A stretch of 64,000 nt of DNA from Avimonas intestinalis (GCA_904380375.1 CAJFID010000001.1:124001-188000); one strand, 5' to 3'; counted from the first letter of the stretch, positions 52,245 through 61,473 are shown. Numbers and translations are program-made. The notes: generated by a model from the letters alone, not told the origin.

Positions 52245-52964
52245 ATGCTATCGGAGTACACGGAGTTTTTGGCGGCCTGCTGGCCGTCGCTGCTGCTGAC
52301 CGCGCTGTGCGCGTATCTGCTGGGCAGTATTAACTTTGCGATCATCGTTACCCGGATCTTTTCCCATTCGGACATCCGGGACAGCGGGAGCGGCAACGCC
52401 GGCGCGACCAATGTGCTGCGCTCCCAGGGGCCGCTGCCCGCCCTGCTGACCACGGTGGGCGACCTGCTCAAAAGCATTGCGGCGGTGCTTCTGGGCCGTT
52501 GGCTGATGCAGGCCATGAACGCCGATTTCGCGGCGGGAAGCACGGCGGATGTCGCCCTGATCGGCGCATACTTAGCGGGGCTTTTCTGCGTGATCGGCCA
52601 TCTGAAGCCGCTCTATTTCGGGTTCCGCGGGGGCAAAGGCGTGCTGGCCTCCCTGGGGATGATGCTGGTCCTGGACTGGCGGGCTGCTTTGATCTGCCTC
52701 GGGCTTTTTATCGTGGTGGTGCTGCTGTTCCGGATGGTGTCCCTGGGCTCGGTGTGCGCGGCAGCCGCGCTGCCGTTTGTCACCTTCGCGTTCAGCGCGC
52801 TGGTAGATCACAACCGCCTGTCCGATACGGTGTTCTGCACCCTGATGACGGTCTTTATCGCGCTGATCCTGGTGTGCAAGCACATCCCGAATCTTAAGCG
52901 GATTGCGAACGGGACGGAGAACAAGCTGTCGTTCGGCAAAAAAGGGAAAAAAGGGAAAGAATAA
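52245..52964 (+). CDS. plsY: Acyl-phosphate glycerol-3-phosphate acyltransferase PlsY
   Basis: Integral membrane enzyme making lysophosphatidate, 239 aa. Motifs DSGSGNAGATNVLRS, GHLKPLYFGFRGGKGV, and a late H-x-N-like stretch (KHIPNLKRI). About 6 hydrophobic segments; Lys/Gly-rich tail. plsY-gpsA form the first two steps of phospholipid synthesis. Confidence 0.96.
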   Translation: MLSEYTEFLAACWPSLLLTALCAYLLGSINFAIIVTRIFSHSDIRDSGSGNAGATNVLRSQGPLPALLTTVGDLLKSIAAVLLGRWLMQAMNADFAAGSTADVALIGAYLAGLFCVIGHLKPLYFGFRGGKGVLASLGMMLVLDWRAALICLGLFIVVVLLFRMVSLGSVCAAAALPFVTFAFSALVDHNRLSDTVFCTLMTVFIALILVCKHIPNLKRIANGTENKLSFGKKGKKGKE

Positions 52965-52974
52965 AAACGGTACG

Positions 52975-53007
52975 AAAGCCGCGGCGCAGATCCCTGCCGC
53001 GGCTTTT
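52975..53007 (+). terminator. Hairpin between plsY and gpsA
   Basis: AAAGCCGCGG / CCGCGGCTTT with a 12-base loop and only a short T run. Probably partial termination, lowering gpsA relative to plsY. Confidence 0.65.
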
Positions 53008-53039
53008 GATCATCCGGTCTGGATAAGGAGGAAAAAATC

Positions 53040-54059
53040 ATGGCGCAGCAGGCAGCGATCACGGTATTGGGCGCGGGTGGCTGGGGGACGGCCCTGGCCA
53101 TTATGGCGGAAAAATACGGGCACCGGGTGAGCCTTTGGTCCCCGTTTGAGCAAGAAGTCGCCGCGATCCGGCGGTTTGACGAGCATAAGAAGCTGCTCCC
53201 GGGCGTCCCGGTGCCGCCCTCGATCCGGCTGACCAGCGACCTTTCCTGCGTGCAGGGGGCGCGGCTGGTGATCCTTGCCGTCCCCTCCTTCGCGATTGCC
53301 GAGACGGCGGCCAAGCTGAGCCCTTACCTGGCGCCGGGGACGCTGGTCGCTAACGCCGGCAAGGGGCTGGAGGCCGGCACCCACCGCCGCTTTACCCAGG
53401 TGATCGCCGAGGCGCTGCCCTGCGCGCGGGTCGCCGCGCTTTCCGGCCCCTCCCATGCGGAGGAGGTCGCGCGTGGGGTGCCCACCTCCGTCATCAGCGC
53501 GTCGCAGGACATCGCCGCGGCGGAGGAGGTGCAGGAGCTGCTGATGAACCCCCGCTTCCGGGTGTACGCCAGCGACGACGTCACCGGGGTGGAGCTGGGC
53601 GGCGCGCTGAAAAATGTGATTGCCCTGGCGGCCGGCATCTGCGACGGGCTGGAGATCGGGGACAACACCAAGGCGGCCCTGATGACCCGGGGGCTTGCGG
53701 AGATTGCCCGCCTCGGGCTGGCGCTGGGGGCCAGGGCCGAAACCTTTGCCGGCCTGTCCGGCATGGGCGACCTGATTGTAACCTGCGGCTCCCTGCACTC
53801 CCGCAACCGGCGGGCGGGCATCCTGATCGGCCAGGGCCGCACGCCGCAGGAGGCAGTCCGCCAGGTCGGCACGGTCGAGGGATACCACGCCGCGTTGGCG
53901 GGCTGGGAGCTCGCGCAGTCCCTGCATGTCGAGATGCCGATCACCGAGCAGTGCTATGCCGTGTGCTACCAGGGCCAGCCCCCGCGGGAGGCGATCTCCC
54001 GCCTGATGGAGCGCCCGCGCCGACGCGAAACCGAGGACGGCTGGCAGCCTCGCGGGTAA
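53040..54059 (+). CDS. gpsA: NAD(P)-dependent glycerol-3-phosphate dehydrogenase
   Basis: Makes sn-glycerol-3-phosphate for PlsY. 339 aa. Rossmann GAGGWGTALA at residues 11-20, catalytic Lys region VELGGALKNVIALAAG, and NTKAALMTRGLAE. AAGGAGG before ATG at 53040. Confidence 0.97.
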   Translation: MAQQAAITVLGAGGWGTALAIMAEKYGHRVSLWSPFEQEVAAIRRFDEHKKLLPGVPVPPSIRLTSDLSCVQGARLVILAVPSFAIAETAAKLSPYLAPGTLVANAGKGLEAGTHRRFTQVIAEALPCARVAALSGPSHAEEVARGVPTSVISASQDIAAAEEVQELLMNPRFRVYASDDVTGVELGGALKNVIALAAGICDGLEIGDNTKAALMTRGLAEIARLGLALGARAETFAGLSGMGDLIVTCGSLHSRNRRAGILIGQGRTPQEAVRQVGTVEGYHAALAGWELAQSLHVEMPITEQCYAVCYQGQPPREAISRLMERPRRRETEDGWQPRG

Positions 54060-54190
54060 AGGAATGCGTAGGGTGCCTCTATAGCCTGGGGGAAAGGGGC
54101 GGAGCGTTCCGGCGCAAAGCGGCGCGCCACCTTTCCTGGCAATCCGCCGCCAGGGGCCTGGGCTCTCCGGCACCCACGGGAGGGATATGG

Positions 54191-55339
54191 ATGGAAAAGC
54201 ACAGGTTTGTGAAGGCTTATTCCCGGCCGATCGATTTTCTCCTGGAAAAGGCCGGCCCCGTTATCCGGTACCGTCTGCGCAGGGAAATCCTGGGCGGCCT
54301 GCCGGAGGGCGAGGCGGAAAAGCTGCGTGAAAAAATCGCCGATATGCCGCTGCTCCGGCTGCTGCAAACCTACGTCAAGCCGGACGGGTACATCGGCAGC
54401 GGTATGCACAGCTGGGACAACTGGCGCGGGACGGTCCTGCATGAGACGCCCCTTCAGGACGGGGAGTGCGCGGCGCGGCTGCTGTCCTATTACCGCATCC
54501 CCAAGGAGCATCCGCTGGTCAGGGACTTTGTTTCGGCCATGCGGGACGAGGAAACCCTGCGCCGGGAGTTTTCTTATATTCCGCCGGAAATCCCACGGTT
54601 TGAAAACCGGTTTGAGGGGCTGAATAACGGGAATTGCCTGGCGGCGCTCCTTTACACCATGCAGGCTATGCTCGGCTATGGCGATGATTTTGACGACCTG
54701 AGGGCTTTTCAGCAGACGGCGCTTCAGGGCTTCCGGCGCGCCGCCGCGCTGTCGTCGCTGGAGGAAATCACCACGTTCCAGCCGGAGGCAAAGCGCCGGT
54801 ACAATTACCCGTATATCAAAGCGGACGACTATTTCCCCAACGTTTACACCCTCGCCATGCTGGCGTATACGAAAAGCTGGCGGAACCCGGAAAACGCCGG
54901 GATGCTGGCGGACGCGTTCAACCGGATCAACGAGGTGATGAAGCCGGACAACAACCTGCATGTCCGCATCAAGGGCAAGCAGGTATCGCCGTGCTTTGCC
55001 CTGGTCCGCCCGATCCGGGCCTTCCATCCCGACCGGGCCGACCATATCCTTTACCGCCGCCTGTTAAGCGAGATCGCTATGCTGGGCGTGGGGGAGAGGG
55101 TGCAGGTAATCCGGGAGTCCGCCGCCCGCGTCCGGGAAGCGCTGGAGCGGGACGGCGTCCTGAGGATGGACTTTCGGCAGACGCATGGCAATCGGCTATC
55201 GCCCCGGCCGGCTGCCTATCCGACGGCATACGGGGACGTCTGGCTTGAGGCCGATGGCCGAGACGAAAACGCCCGGCTCTGCGATCTGACCTTTTGGGCG
55301 GTGGAGTTCCTGTTCCTGGTGGACACGGCGGCCGTTTAG
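54191..55339 (+). CDS. Uncharacterised protein, possible alpha/alpha-toroid repeat protein
   Basis: 382 aa, soluble. The opening FLLEKAGPVIRYRLRREILG resembles the WLLE-x-P-x-IRY-x-REIL repeats of prenyltransferase/squalene-oxidase-like proteins. It continues with aromatic, Asn- and Trp-rich helices (GYIGSGMHSWDNWRG). No catalytic motif was recognised. ATG at 54191 with GGGAGGG upstream; the frame is open leftward into gpsA without conservation. Same strand as gpsA, 131 bases later. Confidence 0.65.
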   Translation: MEKHRFVKAYSRPIDFLLEKAGPVIRYRLRREILGGLPEGEAEKLREKIADMPLLRLLQTYVKPDGYIGSGMHSWDNWRGTVLHETPLQDGECAARLLSYYRIPKEHPLVRDFVSAMRDEETLRREFSYIPPEIPRFENRFEGLNNGNCLAALLYTMQAMLGYGDDFDDLRAFQQTALQGFRRAAALSSLEEITTFQPEAKRRYNYPYIKADDYFPNVYTLAMLAYTKSWRNPENAGMLADAFNRINEVMKPDNNLHVRIKGKQVSPCFALVRPIRAFHPDRADHILYRRLLSEIAMLGVGERVQVIRESAARVREALERDGVLRMDFRQTHGNRLSPRPAAYPTAYGDVWLEADGRDENARLCDLTFWAVEFLFLVDTAAV

Positions 55340-55355
55340 GCGCCGCGGACGCGAA

Positions 55356-55394
55356 AAGGGGCGCTGCAAAACTTTTTGTTTTGCAGCGCCCCCT
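55356..55394. terminator. GC-rich hairpin between convergent genes
   Basis: AAGGGGCGCTGCAAAAC pairs with GTTTTGCAGCGCCCC. A run on the left gives T4 on the minus strand. Shares GGCGCTGCAAAA with the hairpin at 42510. Confidence 0.7.
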
Positions 55395-55565
55395 TGAACG
55401 GCGTTTGCAGGCCATAGGCGGCGGGAACGCCCGCTGGCCGAATACGCCCCTTTTATGAGAGGCGGCCGGTCCCGGCTTCGGCAGGGCAAAGCCGGCCCCT
55501 GCCAATTCGGCGTACCTCGGCGGGCGGCGTCCGTACCGCCGCTCCGGGAACGCCCTGCCGCGGCT

Positions 55566-55937
55566 TTATTTTACGCGGGATAGGAATTGGCAGTAGGCGT
55601 AAACGTTCTGGATCTTTTTGGCTTCGACGCCCTCGACATGGATGACCGGCTGGGTCTCGGAAGGGGAGACGTACAGCTTAAACACGATGGCGTCCTGGTT
55701 GGGCCGCATGTTGCGGATCTGCTTGTGGGCATACTGCCGGTCCGCGATCCCGATCGCGGGAAAGATGATGCTTTCCAGCGCCAGGTTGGAAAAGCACTGG
55801 AGCACATCCTCCCCATGCATTTCAAGAATCGCAGCGGCTTCTTCAAAGGATAAGTTGGTACATTTGAATTCCCCTTGGTTGACCACGGAATTCATCGCGC
55901 TGTTGTCCAACAGCAGTAACGGCGTTTCGCTGAGCAT
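55566..55937 (-). CDS. Small protein, distant DUF1874-like
   Basis: 123 aa. The order LLLDNSAMNSVVNQGEFKC, LSFEEAAAIL, SIIFPAIGIADRQ and QDAIVFKLYVS recalls DUF1874 (YddF / archaeal virus B116-type) proteins, which run L-N-S...G-F...LS-EEA...IGH...A-VFKL. The match is by eye only. ATG at 55937 with AAAGGAG upstream; the open frame extends to 56030 without a start site. Own consensus promoter. Function unknown. Confidence 0.65.
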   Translation of the reverse strand: MLSETPLLLLDNSAMNSVVNQGEFKCTNLSFEEAAAILEMHGEDVLQCFSNLALESIIFPAIGIADRQYAHKQIRNMRPNQDAIVFKLYVSPSETQPVIHVEGVEAKKIQNVYAYCQFLSRVK

Positions 55938-56112
55938 AGGGACCGCTCCTTTCCTTAGGCGAAGGGTGGATAGGCGGATGATGGGATCCCTCCGCCGCGG
56001 CGCAGCGCGCACGGCAAGGGGAGACCGCAAGCGAATGCCGAGGGGAAGCTGCCTGCTCCGGGCCGCCGGCCGTACCCGGGAAGGGGGCGGCAGCCGCAGG
56101 AGCTTCCCCTTC

Positions 56113-56270
56113 AGTATACCATATTTTCCCGGATTTCACAATAGCCGTGGGGGTTGGCGCCGGGAGCGGCTCACGGCGCCATAAGCGGGAATGCCGCGCC
56201 GCCCGCCCGGCGAAAGAGCGCGCTTTGGCGCGAAAAAACAGTTGTTTCCCGCCGGGGAATCCGATATAAT
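56113..56270. promoter_or_regulatory. Divergent promoters for the DUF1874-like and DnaD genes
   Basis: Minus strand TTGTGA (56141-56136), 17 nt, TATACT (56118-56113), leaving a leader of about 170 nt. Plus strand TTGTTT (56242-56247), 17 nt, TATAAT (56265-56270). Confidence 0.75.
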
Positions 56271-56376
56271 AAAAGCCAGCCCCCGCTTTCCCCCGCGCTG
56301 TCCCTCTGCCGGAGAACAACGCCGCGGGCCGGCGGGGCGTTCTGCCCGCTGAAGGGCAAAAAGAAAGGCGCGATGT

Positions 56377-57372
56377 ATGTTGCCCGAAATCGCTTATCAA
56401 TGGAACTCCGCCGTGCTGGGGGAGGTTTTTGCCGTCCCCGCCGCGGTGGTGGACGATCATATGAAGCTGGCCGGGTCGGCGCAGCTCAAGGTGCTGCTGT
56501 GGATGCTGCGGCATGGCAAGGGAACCTTTGACCCCGACCGCTGCGCCGCCGCGATCGGGATTTCCCCGGCGGACTGCAGCGACGCGCTGCAATACTGGTT
56601 TGCCGCGGGCTTGGTGCTCCCCGCGGGAATGCCGGCTCCGGGACAGGCCGCGGCGGCTCCGGCTTCCGCGCCCCCGGCGGAGGAAGCGCCGCCGCGCCCC
56701 CTCCCCGCCGCCCGGCCCCGGCCGGTCAAGCCCTCGATGAAAGAGGTGGTCGCCCGCCAGAAGGAGAGCGGGGAGTTCGCTTATCTGCTCGAGACCGCCT
56801 CCGCCCGGCTGGGCCGGGCCATTTCGCAGGGGGATATGGAAACCCTGCTTTACCTGTACGATACCGCGGGGCTGCCGGTTGAGGTCATTTTGATGGTGAT
56901 TGAATACGCCGTCGCCGAAGGCAAGTACCATATGCGGTATATTGAAAAGGTGGCGCTTGATTGGGCCGACCGGGGGATTACCACCATCGCTGCCGCCGAG
57001 GAGTACCTTTGCGCGCTGGAACGCCGCCGGCAGGCATGGGACAAGGTGAGCCGTCTGCTGGGCCTCACCCAATCCCCGACCGTCGCCCAGTCCGATGCCG
57101 CCGAGCGGTGGGTCTGCGACTGGCAGGTGGGGGAGGACCTCCTGCGCCTGGCGTACGAAAAATGCCGGGAGGCTACCGGCCGGTTCAACAGCGGCTATAT
57201 CGACCGGATCCTTGAGCGCTGGCGGCTGGACGGCGTGGACACCGTAGAGAAGGCGCTTGCGGAAAAGCCGGCGAAAAAGGGGAAAAAATCCGCCGGCAAG
57301 GAAACATCTTTTGACCTGGACGCCTACGAATCCATGGTTTCGGAATTTACTCCTGTTTATAAAAAGAATTAA
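56377..57372 (+). CDS. DnaD-type replication initiation protein
   Basis: 331 aa. N-terminal winged-helix part (1-80), a Pro/Ala-rich linker (85-120), then two DnaD/DnaB_2 helical domains (about 130-210 and 215-290), with the second ending in NSGYIDRILERWRLDGVDT, the YxxxIxxxW signature. Works with the helicase loader encoded next. ATG at 56377 with AAAGG 10 nt upstream. Confidence 0.9.
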   Translation: MLPEIAYQWNSAVLGEVFAVPAAVVDDHMKLAGSAQLKVLLWMLRHGKGTFDPDRCAAAIGISPADCSDALQYWFAAGLVLPAGMPAPGQAAAAPASAPPAEEAPPRPLPAARPRPVKPSMKEVVARQKESGEFAYLLETASARLGRAISQGDMETLLYLYDTAGLPVEVILMVIEYAVAEGKYHMRYIEKVALDWADRGITTIAAAEEYLCALERRRQAWDKVSRLLGLTQSPTVAQSDAAERWVCDWQVGEDLLRLAYEKCREATGRFNSGYIDRILERWRLDGVDTVEKALAEKPAKKGKKSAGKETSFDLDAYESMVSEFTPVYKKN

Positions 57373-57449
57373 AAATACGAATTGTATATATCGATTGCAT
57401 ATATTGACTGAAAAGCCGGGGTATGCCGCCCGGCGGAAAGGGGAAAGCC

Positions 57450-58436
57450 ATGGGATACAGCCGGGAGGTATACGACGCGGCGATGGAGATCCTGGAGAAG
57501 CGGCGTGCCGATGCCCGCGCCCGCGCGGCGGCGCTGCACGAGCGGGTGGCGGCGCGGCATCCCCGCGTAAGGGAAATTGAGCAGGAGATGGCGCAGTCCG
57601 CCATCCAGGTGGCGCGGGCGGTGCTTGACGGCCGGGACGTGGAAGCCGCGGTGGAAAGGATCAAGACGCAGAACCTGGCCCTGCAGGCGGAGCTGGCTGG
57701 CATCCTGGCGGAGGAGGGGGCCGGGCAGAGCGACTTTGAGCCCCGCTACCACTGCCCCCGCTGCGAGGACACCGGCTATGTCAACGGCCATGTCTGCGAT
57801 TGTCTGCGCTCCCTGCTGCGGGAGGAGGCGTACCGCCGCCTGAGCTATGCCGGCCCGATGCAGGGGGCGGATTTCGACAGCCTTAAGCTGGAATATTACC
57901 CGGACACGCCCGACCCCCGCACCGGGGTGGTCCCCCGGGTGCGGATGAAAGAGGTCCTGACCTACTGCCGGTGCTATGCCGACGACTTTGACACCCGCTC
58001 CCCCAGCCTGTTGCTGCGGGGGCCGACCGGCACGGGGAAAACCCATGTTTCCCTGGCCATCGCGCGCAAGGCGGTGGAACGGGGCTTCGGGGTGGTTTAC
58101 GGCCCGGCGCAGATGCTGCTGCACCGGCTGGAAAAGGAGCATTTCGGCCGGGCGGAGGGCAGCAGCGAGGAGATGATGACCGGCTGCGACCTGCTGATCC
58201 TTGACGACCTCGGGGCGGAGTTTTCCAGCCCGTTTTACACCTCCTGCCTGTATAACCTGATCAACAGCCGGATGCTTGAGGCCCGTCCCACCATCATCAG
58301 CACCAATCTGGGGCAGAACGAGCTGATGGAGCGGTACGGCGAGCAGATCACCTCCCGCATCATCGGTACCTTTGTCCCCCTGGCGTTCATGGGGCGGGAT
58401 ATCCGCCAGATCAAGCTGCAGCAGCGGATCGGCTGA
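57450..58436 (+). CDS. DnaC/DnaI-like helicase loader ATPase
   Basis: 328 aa. N-terminal coiled region, zinc-like CPRCEDTGYVNGHVCDCL (about 110-128), and an AAA+ module with Walker A GPTGTGKTH and Walker B LLILDDLGAE, sensor STN. Loads the replicative helicase with DnaD. ATG at 57450 with GGGGAAAG upstream. 77 bases after the DnaD gene, a standard firmicute pair. Confidence 0.93.
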   Translation: MGYSREVYDAAMEILEKRRADARARAAALHERVAARHPRVREIEQEMAQSAIQVARAVLDGRDVEAAVERIKTQNLALQAELAGILAEEGAGQSDFEPRYHCPRCEDTGYVNGHVCDCLRSLLREEAYRRLSYAGPMQGADFDSLKLEYYPDTPDPRTGVVPRVRMKEVLTYCRCYADDFDTRSPSLLLRGPTGTGKTHVSLAIARKAVERGFGVVYGPAQMLLHRLEKEHFGRAEGSSEEMMTGCDLLILDDLGAEFSSPFYTSCLYNLINSRMLEARPTIISTNLGQNELMERYGEQITSRIIGTFVPLAFMGRDIRQIKLQQRIG

Positions 58437-58512
58437 CGGCCGGCCGCGATCCGGGAGAAACCGTGCGGGAAGCGATCGGTTCCCCGGCATTTCCCGGCAA
58501 GTCTTTCATTTT

Positions 58513-58573
58513 TGTAATCCGCGGTTACAATCCGGGCTTCTCTCTTGACTTTCGGGGCCGGATTCAGTAGAAT
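58513..58573 (+). promoter_or_regulatory. Promoter of the pseudokinase gene with an upstream palindrome
   Basis: TTGACT (58545-58550), 17 nt, TAGAAT (58568-58573). Just upstream is TGTAATCCGCGGTTACA (58513-58529), with 5-bp arms TGTAA / TTACA around a CCGCGG core, a possible operator. Leader about 155 nt. Confidence 0.6.
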
Positions 58574-58731
58574 TTCCTTATGTTGGCACAGCCCCTTTGC
58601 TGCCGCCCGTCCGGCGTTCCACGCGCCCCGCGGCAAAGAAGGGCGGGCCTGCCTCCCGCCCCTCGGGCTGGAAGGGCCGGCCTTGGGAACATTTTCCCCG
58701 CGCGGCGGGGCGAAAGGAATGGAATGCGTTC

Positions 58732-60459
58732 ATGGCAGATCAAGATCAACTTTGCATGGGCTGCATGAATCCGCTGCCGCAGGGTCGGACAGAATGCGGA
58801 ATCTGCGGCTACCCGGTAAACGGGGAGAACCCGGAGGCATATCTGCGGGTCCGGACCGTGCTTTCGGAGCGCTACCTGGTGGGCCGGCTGCTGGAGACCA
58901 GCGGCGATATGGCGGTCTACCTGGGCTATGACCAGGTGCTGAAGGCGCCGATTTATATCCGCGAATTTTTCCCCGACACGCTGTGCGAGCGGGCCGGCGA
59001 CGGCTCGGTGGCGGTAATCCCCGGCTGCGAGGGCACTTATCACGAGTATTACGAAAAATTCCGCGTCCACGCGCGGACGCTGGCCCGGCTGCGGGAGCTT
59101 TCCGCGATCGTATCCGTGTACGATATTTTTGAGCAGAACAACACGGCGTACACCGTCTCCGAATACTGCGAGGGCAACACGCTTGAGGCCCGTCTGAAGG
59201 TGGCCGGCGGCCGGATGCGGTGGGAGGAGCTCCGCCCGCTGTTTATGCCGCTGCTGGCGTCGCTGACCTCCCTGCATTCGGCGGGGCTGTGCCATCTGGG
59301 CATTTCGCCGGAGAACCTGATCGTCTGCAACGACGGCAAGCTGCGGCTCCGGGGCTTCCGCCTGCCGGAGGCCCGCCGGGTCAGCACCGAGGTGCGCCCC
59401 AGCCTGATCCCCGGCTACTCCGCGCCGGAGCAGTACGCCTTTGAGCAGGAGCCGGGCCCCCGCGCCGATGTGTACGGCGTGGCGGCCACCATCTTCCGCT
59501 CCCTGACCGGCAGCCCGCCTCCCGAGGGCTCGCGGCGGGCGAAGGATTCCAACGACCTGTTTGTCCCCAACGACGTGGCCAAGTCCCTGCCGGATTATGT
59601 GGCGGCCGCGTTGTTCAACGCGCTGCAAACGGATCCGGAGAAGCGCACCCCGTCAATCCAGCAGCTGCGCGACCAGCTCGCGACCGCGCCGGCCGTCTCC
59701 GCCATGCGGGAGGATGAGCAGCGCACCCAGGTATGGAACGCGCCGGCCCCGCAGGAGCCGGTGGAGGAAGAGGAGGAAGAGCCGGAGGAAAACGGCCGCC
59801 CCAAGGATAACCGGGTAAAATATGCGCTTTTGATTGTGCTGGCCGTGTTCATCGTCCTGCTGCTGATCGCGGGGACGGTGCTGCTCCTGCTCTTCCCCGA
59901 CCTGCTGCGGGGCGGCGGCGAGACATCCGAGCAGTCGATTGTTTACTACACCGACAACTCCACCGACACCGCCCCGACGACGACCTCTTCCCTGATCCAA
60001 GGGGAGGAATACCCCGTGACGGACCTGGTGGGGAAGAATTATTACGAGGTGCGGGACGAGCATCTCACCGGCGACATGACGATCGTGCTGGACAGCCTGC
60101 TGTACAGCGACCGCCCCAAGGGCGAGATCCTTGACCAGAGCCCGTCGGTGGAAAATACGGCCCCCGGCGGGACGGAAATCCATGTCGTTATCAGCGCCGG
60201 GCCGGAGATGGTCGCCGTCCCCGACGTGACCGGCTGGAATTACGAACACGCTCAGCTTTACCTTGAGGCGCTCGGCTTTGATGTCAACGTGATGCGGGTC
60301 GTTTCCGAGGAATACGACTACGATATCGTGGAAAGCGTCAGCGACGTCGGCCAGGAGCTGGAGCCCGGCAGCACCGTGACGCTGCGGGTCAGCGATACCC
60401 GCCAAACCTCGGCCACCACGACCACGACGCCGACCCAAAATTCCGGCTGGCCCTTTTAA
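58732..60459 (+). CDS. Membrane PASTA pseudokinase with N-terminal zinc ribbon
   Basis: 575 aa. Zinc ribbon (C8, C11, C22, C25), Ser/Thr-kinase-like domain (about 46-315), acidic linker, one transmembrane span (about 365-390), and an extracytoplasmic part with two PASTA-like repeats ending in a Thr-rich tail. The kinase lacks its catalytic residues: VAIK lysine is Arg77, HRD reads HLG (188-190), and DFG reads GFR (208-210). The activation-segment end YSAPEQY is kept. So it likely senses peptidoglycan or binds partners without phosphorylating. ATG at 58732. Confidence 0.88.
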   Translation: MADQDQLCMGCMNPLPQGRTECGICGYPVNGENPEAYLRVRTVLSERYLVGRLLETSGDMAVYLGYDQVLKAPIYIREFFPDTLCERAGDGSVAVIPGCEGTYHEYYEKFRVHARTLARLRELSAIVSVYDIFEQNNTAYTVSEYCEGNTLEARLKVAGGRMRWEELRPLFMPLLASLTSLHSAGLCHLGISPENLIVCNDGKLRLRGFRLPEARRVSTEVRPSLIPGYSAPEQYAFEQEPGPRADVYGVAATIFRSLTGSPPPEGSRRAKDSNDLFVPNDVAKSLPDYVAAALFNALQTDPEKRTPSIQQLRDQLATAPAVSAMREDEQRTQVWNAPAPQEPVEEEEEEPEENGRPKDNRVKYALLIVLAVFIVLLLIAGTVLLLLFPDLLRGGGETSEQSIVYYTDNSTDTAPTTTSSLIQGEEYPVTDLVGKNYYEVRDEHLTGDMTIVLDSLLYSDRPKGEILDQSPSVENTAPGGTEIHVVISAGPEMVAVPDVTGWNYEHAQLYLEALGFDVNVMRVVSEEYDYDIVESVSDVGQELEPGSTVTLRVSDTRQTSATTTTTPTQNSGWPF

Positions 60460-60465
60460 TGGGCG

Positions 60466-60498
60466 AAAACGGAGGATGCCCCCGGCATCCTCCGTTTT
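60466..60498 (+). terminator. Terminator of the pseudokinase gene
   Basis: Perfect 15-bp stem AAAACGGAGGATGCC / GGCATCCTCCGTTTT with loop CCC. Confidence 0.85.
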
Positions 60499-60555
60499 GC
60501 ATCCGGCCCGAAAGGGCGGGACGCTTACAAGCGACGACAGTAAGGAGGAATCCGT

Positions 60556-61473
60556 ATGAAAACGATCCCGCTGGGAAAGTCCGGCCTGATGGTGCCGGCC
60601 GTGGCCGTCGGCTGTATGCGCATGGCGGCCAAGACGGACAAGGAGGCCGAAGCCTTTATCCGTACGGCGCTGGAACTGGGCGCCAATTTCTTTGACCACG
60701 CCGACATCTACGGCGGCGGCGAGAGCGAGGAAACCTTCTCCCGCGCCGTCGGCATGACCCCCCGCCTGCGGGAGGGGATGCTCCTGCAATCCAAGTGCGG
60801 CATCCGCCAGGGGATGTACGACTTCTCCAAGGAGCATATCCTCTCCTCGGTGGACGGGAGCCTGAAGCGGCTGCGCACCGATTACCTTGATGTGCTCCTG
60901 CTCCACCGGCCCGACGCGCTTATGGAGCCGGAGGAAGTGGCGGAAGCCTTTGACATCCTCCACACCGCCGGCAAGGTGCGGTATTTCGGCGTTTCGAACC
61001 AGAACCCGATGCAGATGCAGCTGCTGATGAAATACTGCAAGCAGCCCCTGGTGGCCGACCAGCTCCAGCTCAGCGCGGCCTATACCCCGATGATTGACGC
61101 GGGGCTGAACGTCAACGTCATGAACGAGGCGGCCGTCAACCGGGATGGCGGCGTGCTCGATTTCTGCCGCCTGAACGAGATCACCATCCAGCCATGGAGC
61201 CCCTTCCAGTACGGCTTTTTCGGCGGCGTCTTCCTGGGCAGCCCCGATTTCCCGGAGCTCAATGCCAAGATCGGCGAAATTGCCGCGGCGCATGGGGTGT
61301 CGGGAACCACCGCCGCGCTGGCCTGGCTGCTCCGCCATCCGGCCAAGATGCAGCCCGTCGTCGGCACGATGAACCCCGCCCGCCTGCGGGACTGCATAAA
61401 GGCCACGGAGATCACCCTGACGAGGGAGGAGTGGTACGCGGTCTACCTTGCCGCCGGGAACACCCTCCCCTGA
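60556..61473 (+). CDS. Aldo/keto reductase
   Basis: NAD(P)H-dependent oxidoreductase, 305 aa, YdhF-like. Catalytic tetrad visible: Asp and Tyr in FDHADIYGGG, Lys in QSKCGI, His in LLLHRPD. C-terminal cofactor loop region PVVGTMNPARL. AAGGAGG before ATG at 60556. Single gene between two terminators. Substrate unknown. Confidence 0.93.
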   Translation: MKTIPLGKSGLMVPAVAVGCMRMAAKTDKEAEAFIRTALELGANFFDHADIYGGGESEETFSRAVGMTPRLREGMLLQSKCGIRQGMYDFSKEHILSSVDGSLKRLRTDYLDVLLLHRPDALMEPEEVAEAFDILHTAGKVRYFGVSNQNPMQMQLLMKYCKQPLVADQLQLSAAYTPMIDAGLNVNVMNEAAVNRDGGVLDFCRLNEITIQPWSPFQYGFFGGVFLGSPDFPELNAKIGEIAAAHGVSGTTAALAWLLRHPAKMQPVVGTMNPARLRDCIKATEITLTREEWYAVYLAAGNTLP

